Shown here piece after piece: positions 58,803 to 64,000 of a stretch of 64,000 nucleotides of DNA; position 1 is the first letter of the stretch, and the number at the start of each line of letters is the position of its first letter. The position numbers were made by a program, and so were the translations under genes. The notes under the pieces are model-generated. The model worked only from the letters and a program-made list of their open reading frames with translations. It did no database searches and was not told the origin of the DNA. The stretch spans positions 72,711,257 through 72,775,256 of the forward strand of contig NC_060060.1 in the NCBI RefSeq assembly GCF_020283565.1, written 5' to 3'. Source of the DNA: Trifolium pratense (Eukaryota > Streptophyta > Magnoliopsida > Fabales > Fabaceae).

Positions 58803-59777
58803 TAACTCTATTCAGTTACAGTTTTAGAAGAATCACAAATTTTAGACGCTTAACTTTCAAGCAGTGACCAGTCTATCTTAACAAGTTCTGTGGAAAAACC
58901 TTACCAGTGAGCCTATCATAAGAACCAATCCTTATCCTTAAGATAGTTAAAGGTGGCGTGCAACTGTAAGATCAAATTCACAAGAGCATTCCGACAGTTG
59001 TTAGAGGTGAGAGAAGTAAGAGGTAGTAAGCGAAAGAGCAGTTCAAAGGAAATAGATAGGAGAAAACGCCGGATAAGATGAAACAAAATATGACAATGTC
59101 CGGAAATTAGTAAACGAAAGCCGTAATGGCGCATTCGGAAAATGTTAGTAAGTAGTCGAATCAGAGTGCGCAGCCGAGAAGTGGTTGAGAATGTAGTCGG
59201 CATATTGATTTGTAGGTCAACAACTCTTTGAGAGAGGAAATTTTATTCCAAGGAATTGAAAGTGGAGGACCGTAAAATGAATAAATATCGTATGACGAGT
59301 AAGCTATGCCTACTTTCGCATTTAAAACTTGAATTGTTGGTAACAGAGTACCCATGAAAGCAGAGATTGCGTTGTGAAACTAGTTAGACTGAAAAGTTTG
59401 ACGCGGTGATCTAATAAGATTAAATATTCTCCGGTGTTGAATTCAAGAGTGCAGGAAAAGGGAATATTGCGCCATGATCGCTTGTATTGAGGAGAATAAC
59501 TGAAAGAACTAATATAAGACAAGGGCAAACCTAAAAGTTGTACTACGGGATGAGATTATGAGATCGATGTCATGAAATGAATAAGTACGATTTTCAGAAT
59601 TAATATAAGCAAGTGATAATGTATGGAAGGATGATGACTCGTAACCTATTGAACGACAAATTGTGATAGGTTAAGAGACGAAGTCTAGAATTAGGTTAAG
59701 AATACAGACAATGTACTTGGTGATGAATAAAGAAGTTCTTGAATTTCGCGGACGAAATTCTTTTAAGGGGGTTAGAT
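58803..59777 (+). other. Right interior of element D
   Basis: No coding domain recognised. Ends with TTGAATTTCGCGGACGAAAT and a polypurine tract AAGGGGG (59765-59771) before the 3' LTR. Confidence 0.7.
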
Positions 59778-60360
59778 TGTAACATCTCAACTTTAATTAA
59801 TAAAAGAATATTAATTAGTAATTATTTAAGACTAATTGGAGATAAGTAAGTGAAAAAGAATAATTAGAGTGATTTATCTTGACCAATGAGAAGAAGACAT
59901 GGTGACAAGTGGGGACCTCACTTTCATTATAAGCCACAAGACTACAAAGTGGCCAAACCATTCATTTTTTCACTTCCTGAAATAACAAAAAATCAGTAAG
60001 TAATGTTATCTCTTCTCTCCTCTCTCACGACAACAACAACACAACAACACCACTAACCTTTTCTTAGCCCTTTAATGGAACTTCCAAGCTATTTCTATTC
60101 ACAAGTTCATGATACAAACATCATGACCCAAGTGAGAACTCAAGATTTCTCTCTACTTCACTCTTTTTCTTTCCCGACGCTCTCTCACCCATTTTGCATC
60201 TCAAACCCTTTGTTGTTCAAGAAAGCTTTGCATGTGTTAATCAATAGCACCCAAGGAATAAGGTGAGGAACAGAACCACCATTAATGGTGGAGGAGGTTA
60301 GGACGAACTGGACAAGGCCAGAATCAGAACTTGGAATTGGAGTTAGAAGGGATTCATGAC

Positions 60361-61511
60361 CAGGGGCGGATCCACCACCCGGCATGCCCTGGCACGTGCC
60401 CGGGCTCGGCACCCAATTTTTTTTTTTTAGGGTTGTTACTTTAATCTGAAAATTCGAATGTTTGAGTAAGAATTAATAAAATTTAAGTGTATATTCATAA
60501 TCCTCATGAAATTCTGAGCAAAATGGTATATTTAATTGTCCAATTTGGTGCTAGAATTGAAAAATTCGATTTATGATTTTGGTTGTTTTGGAGGTTGAAG
60601 ATGATGAACAGTAGATTAAAGGGTTGTTTTAATATATATTTATATATATTAATGAAGCCTTATTTAGACACAAGCGTGCATACTAGCTCAGTGCCTGAGA
60701 GATGAATTGGTCACACGGGAGGCCTGTGTTCAATTCCCAACTTCCTATCATTTTTCAAAACTTTATGTTTATTTTGGTTTTGTTTTCTTTATTTTTTTAC
60801 ATATATATTATCAAAATTACCCTTTATTTCATTTAAGTTAATTTTATGTTATTTTCTTTATTTAACATATCTAAAAATCACAAAAAATCTTTATAAAAAA
60901 TACTAAAAATATCAATTTTGTTTCCCTTTTTATATATGGTAAAAATAGTAAACAAATGTATTATTATTGTTTTTATTTGATTTTAATTTTTTACCTCATG
61001 CTTAAGTATAACCCAAAATACCAAAAAAATATTATTCTTTTGTGTTAATCTCAAATATGTAAAATATGTTGTAATTATACTTTCTTTTATATGTAGGATT
61101 GTGGGGAATTTATGACTTTTACTTATATAATTATTATGATTCAAATATTTAGATGAAATTCTTAAAATTAATTACTTTTATTATAATTTAAGTATGGAGA
61201 ATGTTAACTTGTGCCCTTAAGGCACATATTAAGGAAGCAAAAATAGAAATTATTAAATGCTAATTTGTGCATTTTGACTTTTGAAGCATTAAATTTCTTG
61301 TATCATTAAATGATGAATTTCTATTTTGGTATATCTTAACATGTGCCCCCTAGGGCACATGTTAACAAGACCCACCCTTTAAGTATATAAATAATATATA
61401 TTATTAGTTTAAAACCATCTGATCGATCCGAAAACCTTAAACCAATAAATATTTGTGCATTTGTGGTTAAAATTGTGCCCGGGCTTAACACCATTTCTGG
61501 CTCCGCCACTG
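60361..61511. mobile_element. hAT-type non-autonomous transposon in LTR D
   Basis: 1151 bp, ends CAGGGGCGGATCCACC and TGGCTCCGCCACTG as inverted repeats with few mismatches. Exact 8-bp target duplication TTCATGAC (60353-60360 and 61512-61519), and the empty site is visible in the other LTR. GCCCGGGC occurs near both ends. No transposase coding sequence. Confidence 0.93.
60684..60738 (+). other. tRNA-like internal promoter boxes inside the hAT
   Basis: TAGCTCAGTGCC (60684-60695) resembles a pol III A box, and GTGTTCAATTCCC (60726-60738) a B box, at tRNA-like spacing. No closed acceptor stem was found. It may be a decayed tRNA or SINE head. Confidence 0.35.
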
Positions 61512-61966
61512 TTCATGACCACCAAGGTATTTGGTAAGAAGTTTTCTGCAGAAATTCGTAATGACATACCTCCAGTAATTGAGTCATATATGTCAAACCG
61601 TAACTTGGTTTTGATTGGTATTTACATGTCTGGAAAGCTGACGAAATTACCTTCGTTATGGTGTCAAATTCGTGGAATTTGACTGAGAATTGAGATCTGG
61701 AGACCAGTTTGAAGTTGAGGGTCTGATATGGAAATTATGCGGAAAATCCTGTTTACCGGTTTAAACTGCTTTTGCTGCAAATTCTGCATTTTGGCTAGTT
61801 CCAGAAATATCGGTTGTATTGTTCGAGCGTCAACTCAGGTGGGTTCCCTTAGAGCCTTAAACTCTAGTTAGTTTAGCTCCATTAGTTTCCCCAAAATTTA
61901 ATGTTTCCCGATTCAGTTATGTACACTCTTGTCGATATTCTAGATAAATCGATATGGGGCGTTATA

Positions 61967-62014
61967 GGTCGGGTTTAGGGTCGATATTTGGGTTAATTTT
62001 AGTGTTTGTAGTCG
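61967..62014 (-). repeat. Satellite-related block, right half
   Basis: GGTCGGGTTTAGGGTCGATA and TTTTAGTGTTTGTAGTCG continue the block cut by element D at 45377. It begins with the target duplication GGTCG. Confidence 0.78.
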
Positions 62015-62267
62015 TTCAGAGTCTGTAGTTTCAAAAGTACTTTGTAACCAAAATACAATCTATCGATCGTATCAAAATGCATTTTTTTTCTGGATAATAT
62101 ATGTCGATACTTTTTCTTTTAGAAATAAAAGTAAAAGAAAGAAGCAATCACTTGATTTACTTCTTCTGAGTGGCGCTATAATAGATGTTGAAGTTAAAAT
62201 AAAAATGGAATCTACATTTGATTGCACATCAATTCACGGGCTCCACTATTATCAGCTACATTTAAAT
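62015..62267. other. Unassigned sequence
   Basis: No ORF or repeat recognised between the satellite block and plastid-like DNA. Confidence 0.35.
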
Positions 62268-62305
62268 AAGTTTGAGGTTCAATTCCTACGGGATGCACGG
62301 CAATA
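62268..62305 (+). pseudogene. trnI-CAU: Plastid trnI-CAU 3' end fragment (nuclear copy)
   Basis: AGGTTCAATTCCTAC followed by GGATGCACG and GCAAT resembles the T arm and acceptor end of chloroplast trnI-CAU and the bases after it, from memory of that gene. Only the 3' third is present, with changes. Confidence 0.45.
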
Positions 62306-62382
62306 AAAACCCCCTAAAGTTCATTTGTGTTCAAGAATTCGTATTTTAAACTGTCAAAAGTTCATCCTTCGCAACTCTATGA

Positions 62383-62618
<236 letters not shown>

Positions 62619-63599
62619 ATAAACCAACATAGTCGTTAAGAAATAAAATCTAACCGGAGCCATTCTATTAATGTTATTACTCAACAAGAGGAAGAAATTA
62701 GAAATCAGTGTTGTCAACAAAGATGCAAGGATAATCCAGACAAACGCAACATTAACAGTAACAGAGGCATTTCACCAATGTTTTACAAACAGTATGACTT
62801 AGAGATAATCCCAAACCAAATGCAGCCAATTAGAAATTTGGAATTTCATTACGAAAGGGGGAAATTTTGATCTTTGACCAGATCCACTAGTCTATCTGAA
62901 AAATAAAAACAATGAAGAGATAGGCAATAAAGTATTCGAACAATCATGAACCAGAAATGTAATGCAATACATGCAAGCAACTTGCAAAATCGAAGTGCAG
63001 GCAAGGAGAAATCACCAGGGTTTGTCATTCTCAAAGGGGATTGCGGCTCAAGAAGCCGAATTTCATTTTTCGACTGATACAGACAGGTTCAGAATTTAAA
63101 CAAATAGGTATAAAACATTGAGCTTTTAGTTTTTGGTTCGATTTTGAGTAAAGTTTTTTTTTTCAACAACCCTACTTATAGAAAGTCTATCATCATTGAT
63201 TACAGTTCTCTATAACAGGTTTTGAAAGCTGGCAAAACTACACCACAAACATAGAATGTTGCAAGAATTGCTTTCATTCAAAATCTCTATGTACATCTTT
63301 CTATCCAAAAAAAATTCTATTACAGTTGTTTCTGTAACTGAGGGGGCAGCAAAAGGGACAAAAGCAGGCATGTCCTTCTTGCAAGATCTTAAAACAATAA
63401 CCCCAACAAATCTCGAAGTGTCTTTAAATTTGAAGTTATTACTACCCGCTTTGTGTGTTTGTGAAATAATTTACTCCAGTGTTTTGCAAAACACCTTGAA
63501 AAGTCAAGCATCACTACCTTTAGGATGACAAAAATTGGTGTTAATGATGTCAAAGTTAATTTCAACTGAACCACCAACGAAGAATAGGACATAAGTCGA
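62619..63599. other. Region without recognised gene
   Basis: No recognised domain. It may include the 3' flank of the PPR pseudogene. Confidence 0.4.
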
Positions 63600-64000
63600 C
63601 TAAGTTTCATTAACGAGACATTTCTCTATTGCTTCATCCCAAAGCTCAAGAGTAATTTCCCAGTTTCCTTCTTCATAGTTCACATCAACGAAAATGTCAT
63701 ATATATCTTTCTCAGCAACCAAACCATGTGTTCTCATCTCCTCAAACAGCTTCCTAGCTTCCACATATTTCTTCCTCTTATAGAAACCTCTTATAAGAGC
63801 GTTATATGTAGCAGTGGTGACATTAAAATATTGTACGTGTTGCTGTCAGGCATCACTCCTCGAGCGTGCATAGCCTTCTAAATCTCGGTAGATGCACGCA
63901 TGTTATTTCTAATGCAGTACTGCTTCATAAGAGAATTGAATGTTGTAGCGTTTGGCATTACACCTTTCTCAAACATCCACTTGGTTAACCTTTCACCATC
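63600..64000 (-). pseudogene. Pentatricopeptide repeat (PPR) gene, C-terminal remnant, broken
   Basis: Minus-strand translation gives PPR motifs: KGVMPNATTFNSLMKQYCIR, then TAG (63878-63880), then HARGVMPDSNTYNILM, a frame change near 63825-63840, then TATYNALIRGFYKRKKYVEA and FEEMRTHGLVAEKDIYDIF, ending CLVNET and TAG (63600-63602). PPR proteins are organelle RNA-binding factors. The order and ending resemble the Arabidopsis At1g05670-type PPR protein as I remember it. About one repeat seems deleted at the frame change. The 5' part is outside the window. Confidence 0.82.

Larger units (their letters stand above)
45378..61966 (+). mobile_element. Ty3/gypsy-type element D, non-autonomous, invaded by C and a hAT
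   Basis: LTRs 45378-46406 and 59778-61966 flank an interior of only about 3.3 kb once element C is removed. Target duplication GGTCG at 45373-45377 and 61967-61971. The LTRs start TGTAAC and end GTTATA, followed by an initiator-Met primer site. The interior end (GCGGACGAAATTC then TTAAGGGGGTTAGAT) is typical of plant chromovirus-type gypsy elements. No gag or pol domain is readable in either interior half. Without the hAT, the LTRs differ by about two substitutions and one indel, so the insertion is young. Confidence 0.85.
59778..61966 (+). repeat. 3' LTR of element D, split by a hAT insertion
   Basis: 2189 bp including a 1151-bp hAT and its 8-bp duplication; without these 1030 bp, matching 45378-46406 with a G insertion near 59912, and substitutions near 59979 and 60156. 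Confidence 0.92.

Noticed and set aside
62015..62267. Possible upstream exons of the TTC38-like gene beyond element D
   Set aside because: No TTC38-like peptide could be found in any frame.

Overview
The window is nuclear plant DNA made almost entirely of repeats. I see Sirevirus-type Ty1/copia elements, a Ty3/gypsy-type element, hAT, Stowaway and Helitron DNA transposons, a large satellite array, plastid-derived DNA and broken plant gene fragments (TTC38-like and PPR). It is a eudicot-like genome, plausibly a papilionoid legume, but the sequence alone does not prove the species. I see no intact host gene. The only intact protein-coding unit is a retrotransposon. Layout, left to right: 1-7256 is Sirevirus A on the minus strand, running off the left edge. 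It has a gag-pol broken by two stops, the start of a third gene (ORF2) after a leaky-type stop, and its 5' LTR. 7257-8080 is a piece of an unrelated gypsy-type LTR. 8494-16440 is element B on the plus strand. It has A-family LTRs but no gag-pol, only duplicated and scrambled ORF2 pieces plus an integrase scrap, so it looks like a non-autonomous passenger of A. 16441-17440 is a gap of 1000 N. 17441-32946 is a satellite array with a higher-order period of about 1.895 kb and one rearranged unit. 32947-42230 is a decayed minus-strand copia element, split by Helitron-like DNA that itself holds a Stowaway MITE. 43093-45377 is a TTC38-like gene fragment (four exons, one nonsense codon), caught between two small blocks related to the satellite and carrying a hAT element in an intron. 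45378-61966 is a gypsy-type element D with 5-bp target duplication GGTCG; it has been invaded twice, by a complete Sirevirus C (48726-58797, duplication GTTAG) and by a hAT element in its 3' LTR (60361-61511, duplication TTCATGAC). 61967-62014 is the other half of the satellite block that D entered. 62268-62618 is a mosaic of three plastid fragments (trnI-CAU end, atpB/atpE junction, psaA). 63600-64000 is a broken pentatricopeptide repeat gene. How the parts work together: element C is complete, with identical LTRs, primer site, polypurine tract, a 1620-residue Gag-Pol, and ORF2 placed in frame behind a TAG-CAG-TTA stop context. Element A has the same stop context. This is the known Sirevirus arrangement in which ORF2 may be made by stop-codon readthrough. 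The least expected signal is that several elements carry families of short hairpins or palindromes whose arms change together while the loop stays constant: TTCNG loops in the decayed copia element, TTTATTT loops in B, and a 12-bp-periodic palindromic module in A and B that also lies inside their reading frames.
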